Source: Pseudomonas saliphila (GTDB lineage Bacteria > Pseudomonadota > Gammaproteobacteria > Pseudomonadales > Pseudomonadaceae). From it: 64,000 nt of DNA. The notes below the pieces were generated by a model that worked only from the letters and a program-made list of their open reading frames with translations, ran no database searches and had not been told where the DNA came from. A program made the translations under genes and the position numbers. The stretch's first letter is position 1. Each line of letters opens with the position of its first letter. The stretch lies in NCBI RefSeq assembly GCF_008638345.1, contig NZ_VTVA01000002.1:248001-312000 (forward strand). The letters are read 5' to 3'. Below, piece after piece: positions 40,103 to 48,769 of this stretch.

Positions 40103-41179
40103 TTACTGCACTTGCCGCATCTGCAGCATGGGTGGCCACTCTTCGGACTCGTCCAGGCGTACATAGGCCATTCCGGGCAACCCGGTCTTCACTTGCTGGG
40201 CATATTTTCTCAGCAGTTCGGGATCGATGCTGGCCTTGACCCGGAACATCAGCTTCAGCCGCTCGCTTTGGGTCTCCACGGTCTTGGGCGTGAACTGGGC
40301 CTGGCTGGCAACAAAGGATATTTTTGCCGGGATCACGACGTCCGGCGCTGCATCAAGCACCAGGCGTACTTCCGTTCCGAGCGCCACGCGCCCAGCGGCG
40401 GCGGTCGGCAGGTAAAAGGTCATATACACGTCGCTGACGTCGATCATGTTCAGCACACGCCCACCGGCGCCCAGCACCTCGCCGGGCTCTGCCACCCGAT
40501 ACTGCACGCGCCCGGCGCGGGGCGCGCGCAGATCAGCATCGTCTATTTCCACCTGCAACCGGGCGACTGTTGCTTCGGCCGCTGCAATCAACGATTGCGC
40601 CTGCACAACCTGCGCCCGGGCGGCGGCAATTGCCGCATCCATCGAAGACTCTTGAGCTTTTGCCGCATTCAACGCCGCCGCGCTGCCTTCCACCGCGGCC
40701 TGGTAATCCTCCAGTTGCTGCACCGAGATCGAGCCACGACTGGCCAACGTCTGGGAACGCTTGTAGCGGTTCCGAGCAGATGAGAGCTCAGTCTGTCGCT
40801 GGGCCACCACGGCTCTGGCAGCCGCTTTTTCACTCTCACGTTGCAGCACCATTGCCTCGGCCGCACTTTTTGCGTGTTCGGCCTGCTGGACCTGAGCCTG
40901 GGCTTCACGCAACGAAGCCTGGAGCGACTGTGTATCGACCTGCGCCAGCATCTCCCCTGCGTCGACAAACTCGCCTTCGCGCACCAACACTTCCAGAAGG
41001 CGACCACCGGATTTTGTCGCGATATCGATCTCCGTCGCTTCGATCCGGCCGTTGCCACTGGCAATGTTTGCCGGCAAGCCACTGGGGCGATATTGGTTCC
41101 AGGCCCAGATTGCCAACGCCGCGACAATTACTACTGCGACCCAGGGAAGCCACCTTTTGACCGACATATGCGCATCCAT
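40103..41179 (-). CDS. yhiI: HlyD-family membrane fusion protein (YhiI-like)
   Basis: A 358-residue periplasmic adaptor anchored by one N-terminal helix ([18 protein letters not shown]). A lipoyl half-motif ([20 protein letters not shown]) and a long alanine/glutamine-rich coiled-coil hairpin (about 75-210) follow, then the second lipoyl half and a beta-barrel ([20 protein letters not shown]). It should link the RbbA-YhhJ transporter to an outer-membrane channel not encoded nearby. The start is uncertain between 41179 (used) and the inner ATG at 41167; both retain the anchor. Confidence 0.88.
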   Translation of the reverse strand: MDAHMSVKRWLPWVAVVIVAALAIWAWNQYRPSGLPANIASGNGRIEATEIDIATKSGGRLLEVLVREGEFVDAGEMLAQVDTQSLQASLREAQAQVQQAEHAKSAAEAMVLQRESEKAAARAVVAQRQTELSSARNRYKRSQTLASRGSISVQQLEDYQAAVEGSAAALNAAKAQESSMDAAIAAARAQVVQAQSLIAAAEATVARLQVEIDDADLRAPRAGRVQYRVAEPGEVLGAGGRVLNMIDVSDVYMTFYLPTAAAGRVALGTEVRLVLDAAPDVVIPAKISFVASQAQFTPKTVETQSERLKLMFRVKASIDPELLRKYAQQVKTGLPGMAYVRLDESEEWPPMLQMRQVQ

Positions 41180-41360
41180 CACCGTTCGCAGAATGAAACA
41201 GCAGTATGGCAGCTAGCCATTCCAGCGTCTTAACCTGTTCCAAGCAAAAGCCGAGAGCTTGATCAGGATCAATCCGGGGACAGATAACCGCGACGCGGTA
41301 GACACTGGATGGCTGCCCAGCCGGAGGGGAGCTTGCAAGCAGAACCTGGGAACGGCGCAC

Positions 41361-41394
41361 AAAAAGACGCCGGCCCGAGAGCGAAGCCGGCGTA
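41361..41394 (-). terminator. terminator after the TorF-like porin
   Basis: On the minus strand, ACGCCGGC pairs with GCCGGCGT around an 11-base loop and is followed by CTTTTTGT, 38 bases after the porin stop. Confidence 0.75.
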
Positions 41395-41431
41395 AATGCA
41401 GTCGAGAATGCAGCGCGTTAGCTGCCTCCAA

Positions 41432-42130
41432 TCAGAGCGTCTTGGATACCGAGAACGTTACGTTCGAGTCGCAGTTGCCATTGCAGCCGCCATCGATATC
41501 CGTGTTGGAATACATCAACGCCAGATCCAGCCCCAGCATGCTCTTACCCAGACTCACTGCCCAGTCGCTGTAGTTATCGACGTCGCTATCGTTGGCGTCC
41601 GCATAACCGTAGTGCAGACCGAGACCCATGTCATAGGGAAGGCTGAAACCGTAATCGAGGAAATAGTAGAGCGGCTCGGGATCTACTTCATACGCATATT
41701 TAACACCTGCGTTGAAACCATAGAACCCGAGGCTGCCGATGATTTCGTCAACATCCCAGGAGCTGTTTCCGGGATAGGTATAGGTAGCCCACTGCAGGTC
41801 GTAACTGATGTCATCGGTGATAGCGCCGCCGAAGCCGACGTAGTAATCAATCTCGATACTCGCGCCGTCGAAGCCTTCCTCGGAGCCATCGATGTTGGAT
41901 GCCCAGGCGCCGATATACAGGCCACTCTCGTGGGCGATATCCAGACTGCCCTGCACGGCGCCAGCACCATCAGTCTGTGACTGACCGCGCCAGATGTAAT
42001 CGGTGGCAAGCGTGGCGGTCATGCTGACATCCAGCTCACCCACGGCGGTATCAAAGGCTTCGGCTTGAGAAAGGCTGGCAAAACCGATCGAGCTGACAGC
42101 AGCAACGGCAAGGGCAATTTTTTTCATCAT
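41432..42130 (-). CDS. TorF-family putative outer-membrane porin
   Basis: A 232-residue exported beta-barrel protein: signal peptide MMKKIALAVAAVSSIGFASLSQAEA, then alternating aromatic and polar strands ending in VSKTL. The N-terminal mature motif ATLATDYIWRGQSQTD (T-x-D-Y-x-x-R-G) and the EIDYYVGFGG strand are typical of the TIGR02001/TorF family of putative porins, often linked to nitrogen or amino acid metabolism. Start 42130 has GGAG nine bases upstream. A -24/-12 promoter and a GGTGCA-rich palindrome upstream suggest sigma-54 and NtrC control. Confidence 0.82.
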   Translation of the reverse strand: MMKKIALAVAAVSSIGFASLSQAEAFDTAVGELDVSMTATLATDYIWRGQSQTDGAGAVQGSLDIAHESGLYIGAWASNIDGSEEGFDGASIEIDYYVGFGGAITDDISYDLQWATYTYPGNSSWDVDEIIGSLGFYGFNAGVKYAYEVDPEPLYYFLDYGFSLPYDMGLGLHYGYADANDSDVDNYSDWAVSLGKSMLGLDLALMYSNTDIDGGCNGNCDSNVTFSVSKTL

Positions 42131-42190
42131 CCGGTAGTACTCCATGTTTGCTTTAATCCAAAGTGCGAAGAAAGGTGGTATGGAGTACAT

Positions 42191-42206
42191 AGCATTAAGC
42201 TTGCCA
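42191..42206 (-). promoter_or_regulatory. candidate sigma-54 promoter of the TorF-like porin
   Basis: On the minus strand, TGGCAAGCTTAATGCT keeps the -24 GG and -12 GC of TGGCACG-N4-TTGCW at exact spacing. The predicted start (about 42180) is 50 bases before the porin ATG. Confidence 0.55.
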
Positions 42207-42292
42207 GTTTATAAATTATGTTATTTATCAAACACTTATCGTAATTTTTCTGCAGAGAAGTGAATCCTCCCTAGGCCGCCGCTGCGCTTGGG

Positions 42293-42320
42293 TGGTGCAC
42301 CAGGGTTTCGCTGTGGTGCA
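42293..42320. promoter_or_regulatory. NtrC-like enhancer palindrome upstream of the porin
   Basis: TGGTGCACCA (42293-42302, perfect palindrome) is followed by a second TGGTGCA at 42314-42320. The half-sites are those of NtrC (GCACC and GGTGC), though arm spacing differs from the textbook 4-5 bases. The site lies about 115-140 bases upstream of the predicted sigma-54 start, a normal enhancer distance. Confidence 0.4.
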
Positions 42321-42394
42321 AAGTGCCATGACAAAGACGGGCCGTTCGCCGTCCCGTCAGGTGGTGCGTAGCCCGCTAGAAGCGGGCTTTCACC

Positions 42395-42814
42395 TTACAG
42401 TTGGGGTTTGTTCGCCTGCTGCTGCAGCAGGTCACGAATATCGGTCAACAGCGCTTCTTCCTTGCTCGGCACAATAGACGCTGGAGGTGCTTCCTCTTCC
42501 TTGCGTTTGAGGCTATTCATCACCCGGATCGCAACGAAAATCGCCGCTGCAATGATCAGGAAATCAACCACACTCTGGACGAAAGCACCGTAACCTATGG
42601 TGACCGCTTCCAGTTCGCCCCGGGCTTCGCGCAATACGATAGCCAGATCACTAAAATCCACCCCACCGATCAACATTCCCAGCGGCGGCATAACGATGTT
42701 GTCGACGAAGGACGACACCACCCTACCGAAAGCCGCACCAATAATGATGCCCACCGCCATGTCGATCACATTGCCCCGCATTACAAACGTCTTGAACTCT
42801 TTTCCAATGCTCAT
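42395..42814 (-). CDS. mscL: large-conductance mechanosensitive channel MscL
   Basis: A 139-residue inner-membrane pore that opens on hypo-osmotic shock. It starts [20 protein letters not shown] with TM1 ([24 protein letters not shown]), then a periplasmic loop, TM2 ([18 protein letters not shown]) and the cytoplasmic helix bundle ([15 protein letters not shown]). It is a single-gene unit. Confidence 0.97.
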   Translation of the reverse strand: MSIGKEFKTFVMRGNVIDMAVGIIIGAAFGRVVSSFVDNIVMPPLGMLIGGVDFSDLAIVLREARGELEAVTIGYGAFVQSVVDFLIIAAAIFVAIRVMNSLKRKEEEAPPASIVPSKEEALLTDIRDLLQQQANKPQL

Positions 42815-43065
42815 CTTTTGTTTCTCCGGTGAGGCCGAATGGCCGGCGTCAATCTAATCGTCCCAACCCATCAGTGCAACGGCTTAACAGTAGGGGAGCA
42901 TAGCTGATTACGGGGGTATCAGAGAGCAGGCGGAAGCATCGCTCATCAAGACTTCCCGGTTCATTAGCTGATTCGCACAAACTTGTGAGCAATTCCTCCG
43001 GCGGCATGGTCCAAGAACTTTGCTTACTGACTCCCGCAACAACTCCCGCAACAATAGGAACGCCC

Positions 43066-43440
43066 ATGTCGATCTTCAGAGCCACCATATCCACCGGACT
43101 TGCCCTTCTTTCTGGCCTGGTTCTGGCCTGCACCTTGAGTGTCAGCCACGCCCAGGACGAGCCACCCGTCGACGACTCAGGCATACAACTGGCCAAATTT
43201 GGTGGAGCAATGCATTTCACTGCTTCGACCTGCGGCGGATATTCCGAACAACAGCTTGAGGAGCTCAAGTCGCAACAGCAGGAAATGCTGGAGAAGAACG
43301 GCGTCGATGAGTACAGCTTCGATCAGGCGTATATGACCGGTATGCGTGAAGCAGAAGCGAGATGGGAAAGTCTGTCCCAGGAAGAGCAAAAAAAGGCCTG
43401 TGCTGAAATCCAGGATAAATCCAACGAGATGAGTGAATAG
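43066..43440 (+). CDS. small exported protein of unknown function
   Basis: A 124-residue protein not recognised. Residues 1-30 form a Sec signal peptide (ISTGLALLSGLVLACTLSVSHAQ). The mature part has a pair of cysteines (STCGGYSE and KKACAEIQD) that could form a disulfide and a charged, helical C-terminal half rich in E, Q and K. ATG 43066 has AGGA six bases upstream; a longer in-frame version from 42985 lacks a signal. It appears to be monocistronic. Confidence 0.75.
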   Translation: MSIFRATISTGLALLSGLVLACTLSVSHAQDEPPVDDSGIQLAKFGGAMHFTASTCGGYSEQQLEELKSQQQEMLEKNGVDEYSFDQAYMTGMREAEARWESLSQEEQKKACAEIQDKSNEMSE

Positions 43441-43647
43441 TCGATCAGACAACTCTGAACCTGAGTTTGGGTGCCGTCATCCAATGGCACTCGAACGCCC
43501 CTTTTAAAGCGACCGCATCCGCCTGGCCAGCGAGTCGCGGTGAACTATACTCCGGCAGTACGACGTCCTTGCAGGTACAACTTTGCGGTGTTCTGAAGCC
43601 GAATATCGCTTTAGCGCATCGCTAGAATCAGCAATGAGGAATCCGCC

Positions 43648-44076
43648 GTGACTGTTACTGCCCACCGCACCTATCACCACTCGCCGAACCCGCTGCACGC
43701 CACCCTACTCGCCGGTACCGTTCCTCTTTATCTAGGCGCGCTTTTAAGTGACGTCGCCTATTTCAATACCTTTCAGATCCAGTGGAGCAACTTCGCTTCC
43801 TGGCTAATCGCTGGTGGCCTGGTGTTCAACGGTCTGGCGCTTTTATGCGCACTACTTGGCCTGTTTCGCGCCGGCGGACGCGGGAGCAGATCCCTGATCT
43901 ATCTTCTTCTGCTGGTCGCGACCTGGATTCTGGGTTTCATCAACGCCCTGGTGCATGCCAAGGATGCCTGGGCGATCATGCCCGCCGGGCTGGTTCTTTC
44001 AATTATCGTCGCTGTACTCGCGTGCGTTGCCACCTGGATTGGCCTCACCACCACTCGTTCGGAGGTCGCAGAATGA
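43648..44076 (+). CDS. DUF2231-family membrane protein
   Basis: A 142-residue protein with four hydrophobic segments and an N-terminal histidine/proline motif (HHSPNPLHATLLAGTVPLYLGAL) typical of DUF2231, whose members may bind heme or copper. The last four bases overlap the PQQ-type dehydrogenase gene (ATGA), so the pair is translationally coupled. Such DUF2231-dehydrogenase pairs suggest a membrane electron acceptor, but this is an inference. Confidence 0.85.
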   Translation: MTVTAHRTYHHSPNPLHATLLAGTVPLYLGALLSDVAYFNTFQIQWSNFASWLIAGGLVFNGLALLCALLGLFRAGGRGSRSLIYLLLLVATWILGFINALVHAKDAWAIMPAGLVLSIIVAVLACVATWIGLTTTRSEVAE

Positions 44077-45368
44077 ATCATCCAAGAGTGCTATCGCTGA
44101 GTCTGATGACATTACTGTTGAGCGCATGTGGCGGTGATCCGCAGGAGGCAGCCGAGCTGTATGGCCCGGACCCACAGCTACCGGAACCGCAGCGCGGTCT
44201 GCTGCCCAGCATGGAGATTGCCGAACCAGAGCAATGGGGTGACAGGCAACCGACTGTGCCGGACGGATTCACGGTATCGGCTATTGCCACAGAACTGCAG
44301 ATTCCGCGACAGACGCTGGTTCTGCCCAACGGCGATATTCTGGTGGCCGAAGGCCGCGGAGGTAACGCAGCCAAACTTAAACCCAAAGACGTCATCGCCG
44401 GCTATATCAAGGCCAAGGGCAATACGTCGGTGGAGAGTGGCAATCGCCTGACATTGCTGCGAGACAGCAATGGGGATGGTGTTTATGAAGAACAGGGCAT
44501 ATTCGCAGACAACCTTAACGCGCCCTATGGTCTGGCGTTCTACGACGGCAACCTCTATGTCGCCAACCAGGACGCGCTGGTGCGCTTCGATTATGAAGAA
44601 GGTCAGACCACGGCCAGCGGTCCACCTGAAAAGATCACGGATCTGCCCTCCGAGATCAATCATCACTGGACCAAGGCGATGACCATCAGTCCCGACGGAC
44701 GTTTCCTATACGTTGGCATAGGCTCCAACAGCAATATCACCGAACGTGGAATGGAAGCAGAGGTCGATCGAGCGATGGTCTGGCAGATCGATGCCGAAAC
44801 TGGCCTCTACAAGCCCTATGCCACCGGCCTGCGCAATCCGACCGCGCTCGCCATCCAGCCGGGAACCGATGAGCTCTGGGCAGTAGTGAATGAGCGGGAC
44901 GAACTCGGACCGGACCTCGTGCCGGACTACCTGACGTCTGTGCAGGAAGACGGATTTTACGGTTGGCCCTACAGCTACTGGGGCCAGAATGTCGACACAC
45001 GGGTGCGCCCGCAGGATCCGGACAAGGTCGCCGCGACGATTACGCCTGACTACAGCCTGGGATCGCACGTGGCTGCGCTCGGTCTGGATTTCTCGTCAGA
45101 GGTGATGGGCCAGGAATTTGCCGAAGGCGTGTTCATTGGCGAACATGGCAGCTGGAACCGCAAGGACCCCGTCGGCTACAAAGTCATCTTTGTGCCCTTC
45201 AGTGATGGACGCCCGTCCGGTGAACCGATTGATTTCGTCACGGGCTTTCGCGATGACGACGGCAAAACGCGCGGCCGACCCGTTGGCGTGACCGTGGATC
45301 CGCGGGGTGCGCTTATTGTGGCGGATGACCTGTCGAATACAGTCTGGCGGGTTGTGCTGGCCGAGTAA
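44073..45368 (+). CDS. PQQ-dependent sugar dehydrogenase-like lipoprotein (L-sorbosone dehydrogenase family)
   Basis: A 431-residue six-bladed beta-propeller dehydrogenase. It is a lipoprotein, with a signal ending LLLSAC (lipobox Cys19). Propeller features include LPNGDILVAEGRGGN, FADNLNAPYGLAF, GLRNPTALAIQP and the final blade DPRGALIVADDLSNTVWRV; HGSWNRKDPVGYKV is the family's central motif. GGAGG lies seven bases before ATG 44073. Relatives oxidise aldoses or sorbosone with PQQ, but many have unknown substrates. A decayed fragment homologous to its last third lies at 51.7-51.86 kb. Confidence 0.87.
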   Translation: MNHPRVLSLSLMTLLLSACGGDPQEAAELYGPDPQLPEPQRGLLPSMEIAEPEQWGDRQPTVPDGFTVSAIATELQIPRQTLVLPNGDILVAEGRGGNAAKLKPKDVIAGYIKAKGNTSVESGNRLTLLRDSNGDGVYEEQGIFADNLNAPYGLAFYDGNLYVANQDALVRFDYEEGQTTASGPPEKITDLPSEINHHWTKAMTISPDGRFLYVGIGSNSNITERGMEAEVDRAMVWQIDAETGLYKPYATGLRNPTALAIQPGTDELWAVVNERDELGPDLVPDYLTSVQEDGFYGWPYSYWGQNVDTRVRPQDPDKVAATITPDYSLGSHVAALGLDFSSEVMGQEFAEGVFIGEHGSWNRKDPVGYKVIFVPFSDGRPSGEPIDFVTGFRDDDGKTRGRPVGVTVDPRGALIVADDLSNTVWRVVLAE

Positions 45369-45392
45369 TCAAGCGTCCATGAGTCCGTGGAT

Positions 45393-45420
45393 ATCAGCCG
45401 ACCCAGGGGTCGGCTGATTT
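45393..45420 (+). terminator. terminator after the PQQ-type dehydrogenase
   Basis: ATCAGCCGACCCCAGGGGTC then GGCTGAT: a long stem followed by TTTCGTT. A similar CAGCCGA/TCGGCTG hairpin follows the pseudogene remnant at 51.84 kb. Confidence 0.75.
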
Positions 45421-45538
45421 CGTTAAAGGTCATGCAATGTTCATCTGGCCCTGACTAACCAGAAAACCTTTCTCACGCACCCACTTAATAAACATAACGA
45501 CCAGCACCTTAACAGGGCATACTCGCGCACTTGAGCGC

Positions 45539-45559
45539 AAGCGGGATAGAAATCCCGCT
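45539..45559. other. hairpin in the leader of the small membrane protein gene
   Basis: AGCGGGA-tagaa-ATCCCGCT lies about 30 bases before the next gene and is flanked by complementary CTCGCG and CGAG blocks, so a longer stem can form. It has no T tract and may be a structured 5' leader. Confidence 0.45.
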
Positions 45560-45588
45560 GCGAGATCATGATAAAAATGGAGATGTAC

Positions 45589-45816
45589 ATGGCTACGGCT
45601 GAAGGTAACAACAATGTGGCAATCGTGGCGATTATTGTCGTCGGTGTATTGATTGCGGGCGCGGGCGTGCTTTATTACACAGGTGCCCTGGGTAACAAGA
45701 GCAGCACTAGCAACACCACCGTGATCGAAGCCCCCGCAGCGCCGAAGGAAGCGACCGGTATCAGTCTGAAATTCGAAGACAAAGACGGTACCAAGACCGA
45801 AATACAGGCTCCTTGA
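45589..45816 (+). CDS. small single-pass membrane protein, unknown function
   Basis: A 75-residue protein not recognised. One transmembrane helix near the N-terminus (VAIVAIIVVGVLIAGAGVLYY) is followed by a low-complexity Ser/Thr/Asn and Ala/Pro linker and a short charged tail (ISLKFEDKDGTKTEI). GGAG sits six bases before ATG 45589; an in-frame upstream ATG at 45568 is less likely. It is convergent with the pilin-like cluster that follows. Confidence 0.65.
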   Translation: MATAEGNNNVAIVAIIVVGVLIAGAGVLYYTGALGNKSSTSNTTVIEAPAAPKEATGISLKFEDKDGTKTEIQAP

Positions 45817-45921
45817 TCCTCAGTCTTGTCAGCATTGCTATGCAGAGCGAGCGCGCTCGGCATAGCAGCGTTACCCGCATTAAGACCTGAACTCTCCGCA
45901 ATATTTGCCTGGTCCGGCCTC

Positions 45922-48063
45922 CTACAAATAGCGTCCCCAGCGCAACTCAACACTGCCCGGCGTCCCTTCGCCAGGCGTTCCACCACTGCCGCCATCGCTG
46001 CCGATGATTGCACCTCCGGCCGGATCATAACGCTCCTGCAGTTCAACCGGGACCTGAAGGTTGATGGTCGTGCTGGCACCCATAATATTGATGGTCGTAC
46101 CGTTATTGCGCTGGGCCAGCGAGGAGACGTAGCCGTACAACTTCGCGTTACCCGAACTGCTGAACAGGTTGCCCGCCTTGGTTGCTCCGTATACCGACTT
46201 CTCAACACGGATATCGCCTCCCGCATACAGATTCTTCGCACAACCATCCACGCTGCCAGACGGGCAACTGCCAGCAAGTAACGCATAATTACCGATGCCG
46301 CCAAATGCCCGATGGTCGTAGCCGCCCGCATTGCAGAAGCCTTCCGGCATAAATGAATAGACGGCGTTGTTGCACACCCCCATGGCCGTATGGCCCTCAA
46401 CGGTAACGCCGTCGCGTCCCGCGTAGTTTGGAGCGAAGACTGCGCCACCGGCAGTCGTCACATGTATGTTGCCGGTGCTAATGAAAGTATTGGTGTAAGT
46501 GCCGCTGCCGATCTCGACATCACCCTCGGCCAGGACGATGCCCGGCGCATGGCTGAGTCCATTGAAATGCCATGCGTTGTCACGGCCAAACTCAGGGACC
46601 GGCGTCGAATTGTTGTTCGCCCGACCCAATTGAGCCAGACAATGTCCGTCAGTTTCGTCCCGGCGCGACGGAGCATTGTTATTGATGCAGGCATAACCGG
46701 CGACTTCACGGCTTGTCCAGCCAGGATTGCCGGGATCGATGATATTGGCAGTGCGGTAGAAGTAACCGTTTTGGCGGACCTCCTGCGAATTCAGCTCATC
46801 CGCAGAATCCCGTATCCCGTCCACGCCCTGCACTTTAACTCGCACTACACCATTCCTGAGCGAGTAAATGTAATGCGCCACGTCACGCAGCACATTGGCA
46901 TCGAAAACTTCCGGTTCCACTTCCACAGGCAGGACCGGGTCCAGCAGAACCGGTTGGGCCGAACGCGTGGCCGAGCGACTGCAACTGGGATTATTACCAA
47001 AGCTGCCGCCGTACGTAGCGGAGGACCATTCAGGCGAACAACCGTTGATAAGCAGATTGCCCTCCGCCTGAACGCGCCCTACGTTCACGCTGCTATTGAA
47101 CTCCACGTGATTCTTCGAGTAGATATTGCCGATACGAGGTGAGGGATGTGTTCGCACCCCGAATGAGGGACTGATAGAGCACAACTGCGCTGCCCCGGTA
47201 CTGCACTCGGCAACACCCGCCGGTTTGTTGGCGAGGGCACGAATATCCCCATGGGTACCGCCCGTGACCTCAACCGACCCGTTTGCAGTAATGGACTGAC
47301 TGTTGATGGTATTGGCCAGACACACGTTTCGCGTTGCCTTAACCGTGTTCACAGTAAAAGCACCGTTGCGGACCTCAACATCGCAATTGGCATGCATCTC
47401 TCTGAAATCAGTCGAGGAGCCGCCGACAAAACGGATCGACTTGGTCGAACGGATCACATCGATGCCGCCAGCGGACAAGCCCCCCAGATTCACATCGCCG
47501 TCCACGGTGATCTGGTAGCTTTCGCCGGGCAGGGTTAACACCTTCAAATCACCACTGATATTCAGACCGTCTCGAAACTGAATGGCCCGACGGTCCGATT
47601 GCGGCCCCTCCCCCTCACTCATGCCTGGCGGCGTTATCAGATACACCACCTCCAGCGTCGTTGACGCCGTGGCACGTGAATCGGGTGCTGCCGTGGCGGT
47701 GATATGAAGAGTCAATGCATGAGCAGCGGGCAGGCTGTCGTCATAGTTGGCGAGGCGTAGCGCCACCCCGTCCAGACCTTCGATCTGCAAGGAGTCGGGC
47801 TGCGTTTTGGCGGCCTCGTCGAAAGCCTGCCAATCATCTTGCCCCTGAATGACCTGAGTTAGAAAGTCGCCGAACGCATCGGCCGCCAACCACGCTCTTT
47901 TCTGCGCCATGGTCTGCGCGTGCAGGCTGGTGCTGAGCTCCTGGCTTGAGCGCAAATGCGAAACACCCACCAGGGTGGCGGCAGCAAGGGACAAGCCAAT
48001 CAACACCACGGTGAGTATCGTCGCGATGCCGTGTTCTTTTTTGGCCGAAGGAATTGGTTTCAC
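45922..48063 (-). CDS. large PilX/GspK-like exported protein of the second pilin cluster
   Basis: A 713-residue protein with a PilX-like N-terminus: short basic leader MKPIPSAKKEHG, then a hydrophobic helix (IATILTVVLIGLSLAAATLV) without Glu at +5, as in tip pilins. The rest has no resemblance to PilX. Residues about 150-330 and 500-660 are runs of short alternating strands with recurring G-x-I/V patterns (DGDVNLGG, VEVRNG, GSVEVTGG, AEGDVEIGSG), suggesting a beta-helix or bactofilin-like body, with about a dozen cysteines. It is the last and largest gene of five pilin-like genes, in the GspK position. It starts at GTG 48063, ten bases after the previous gene. A tip adhesin is an inference. 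Confidence 0.7.
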   Translation of the reverse strand: MKPIPSAKKEHGIATILTVVLIGLSLAAATLVGVSHLRSSQELSTSLHAQTMAQKRAWLAADAFGDFLTQVIQGQDDWQAFDEAAKTQPDSLQIEGLDGVALRLANYDDSLPAAHALTLHITATAAPDSRATASTTLEVVYLITPPGMSEGEGPQSDRRAIQFRDGLNISGDLKVLTLPGESYQITVDGDVNLGGLSAGGIDVIRSTKSIRFVGGSSTDFREMHANCDVEVRNGAFTVNTVKATRNVCLANTINSQSITANGSVEVTGGTHGDIRALANKPAGVAECSTGAAQLCSISPSFGVRTHPSPRIGNIYSKNHVEFNSSVNVGRVQAEGNLLINGCSPEWSSATYGGSFGNNPSCSRSATRSAQPVLLDPVLPVEVEPEVFDANVLRDVAHYIYSLRNGVVRVKVQGVDGIRDSADELNSQEVRQNGYFYRTANIIDPGNPGWTSREVAGYACINNNAPSRRDETDGHCLAQLGRANNNSTPVPEFGRDNAWHFNGLSHAPGIVLAEGDVEIGSGTYTNTFISTGNIHVTTAGGAVFAPNYAGRDGVTVEGHTAMGVCNNAVYSFMPEGFCNAGGYDHRAFGGIGNYALLAGSCPSGSVDGCAKNLYAGGDIRVEKSVYGATKAGNLFSSSGNAKLYGYVSSLAQRNNGTTINIMGASTTINLQVPVELQERYDPAGGAIIGSDGGSGGTPGEGTPGSVELRWGRYL

Positions 48064-48073
48064 GTTATTGGTT

Positions 48074-48769
48074 TCACCGGAAATTGATCAGACAGGTGCT
48101 GCTGTTGATCAGCAGGAAAGTGCTGGCGTCTGTGGCATCGTATTCTTCTGCCACGGGATGATGGGCCACCAGATTGACCTTGAGAGCCCCAGCGCCGGTG
48201 ACACCTAGCGCCTGGCAGCTTTCTTCTATTATTTCCATCGAGTCAAAAACCGCACCTTCCAGGCTCTTGGCATACAAACTGACCCGCTCCTGGGAAGGCC
48301 AGGAGCCTGAAAGCACTGCCCCTGCGCAGGGACGAGGTTGCAGATATTCCAATTCCCCAGCGGCATTGATATACAGCCCTGCACAGCGCTCGCCGACTGA
48401 CTGAGTGCGCCATAACAGCAGATCACCGCTGCGGTCGCTGGAGCAATTGCCAACTGCCAGTTGTCCTTGCGTCAGGTTAGCCGTGCAGAACGCCAAGTCT
48501 GTTGCCAGACTGGCGTTCTCGATCCCGAATCCCGCCTCCTGCAACTGCATATGTGCCGTCAATACAGCTGCCGAACGGTCACCCGTCATCCGGGCGTAAC
48601 TCCCGGACTCCGCCGTTGCGTGCACCACGGTGCGATACAGCGCCACCATGCCCATTACCGCGATGAGGGAAATGAGCATTCCGACCATCAAGCTGACAAG
48701 GGAAGCACCCTCTTGCCGCACCGGCCATTGCCCACCTGCAGGCTTAATACCCAAGTTGAAATCCCCCAT
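48074..48769 (-). CDS. PilW/GspJ-like minor pilin (second cluster)
   Basis: A 231-residue pilin-like protein. The leader MGDFNLGIKPAGGQWPVRQEG precedes ASLVSLMVGMLISLIAVMGMVALY. The helix and position fit GspJ/PilW, but the +5 residue is Ser instead of Glu, which is unusual. Several cysteines (AFCTANL, VGNCSSD, ERCAGLY, RPCAGA, ESCQALG, STCLINF) suggest a disulfide-stabilised head. It overlaps the upstream gene by 26 bases and is followed by the large PilX-like gene after ten bases. Confidence 0.78.
   Translation of the reverse strand: MGDFNLGIKPAGGQWPVRQEGASLVSLMVGMLISLIAVMGMVALYRTVVHATAESGSYARMTGDRSAAVLTAHMQLQEAGFGIENASLATDLAFCTANLTQGQLAVGNCSSDRSGDLLLWRTQSVGERCAGLYINAAGELEYLQPRPCAGAVLSGSWPSQERVSLYAKSLEGAVFDSMEIIEESCQALGVTGAGALKVNLVAHHPVAEEYDATDASTFLLINSSTCLINFR

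Noticed and set aside
42366-42386. AGCCCGCT/AGCGGGCT hairpin as mscL terminator
   Set aside because: The T tract follows on the plus strand, away from the mscL direction; left unassigned.
43782-44072. N-terminal extension of the PQQ-type dehydrogenase frame
   Set aside because: Runs through the DUF2231 gene; the lipoprotein signal starts at 44073.
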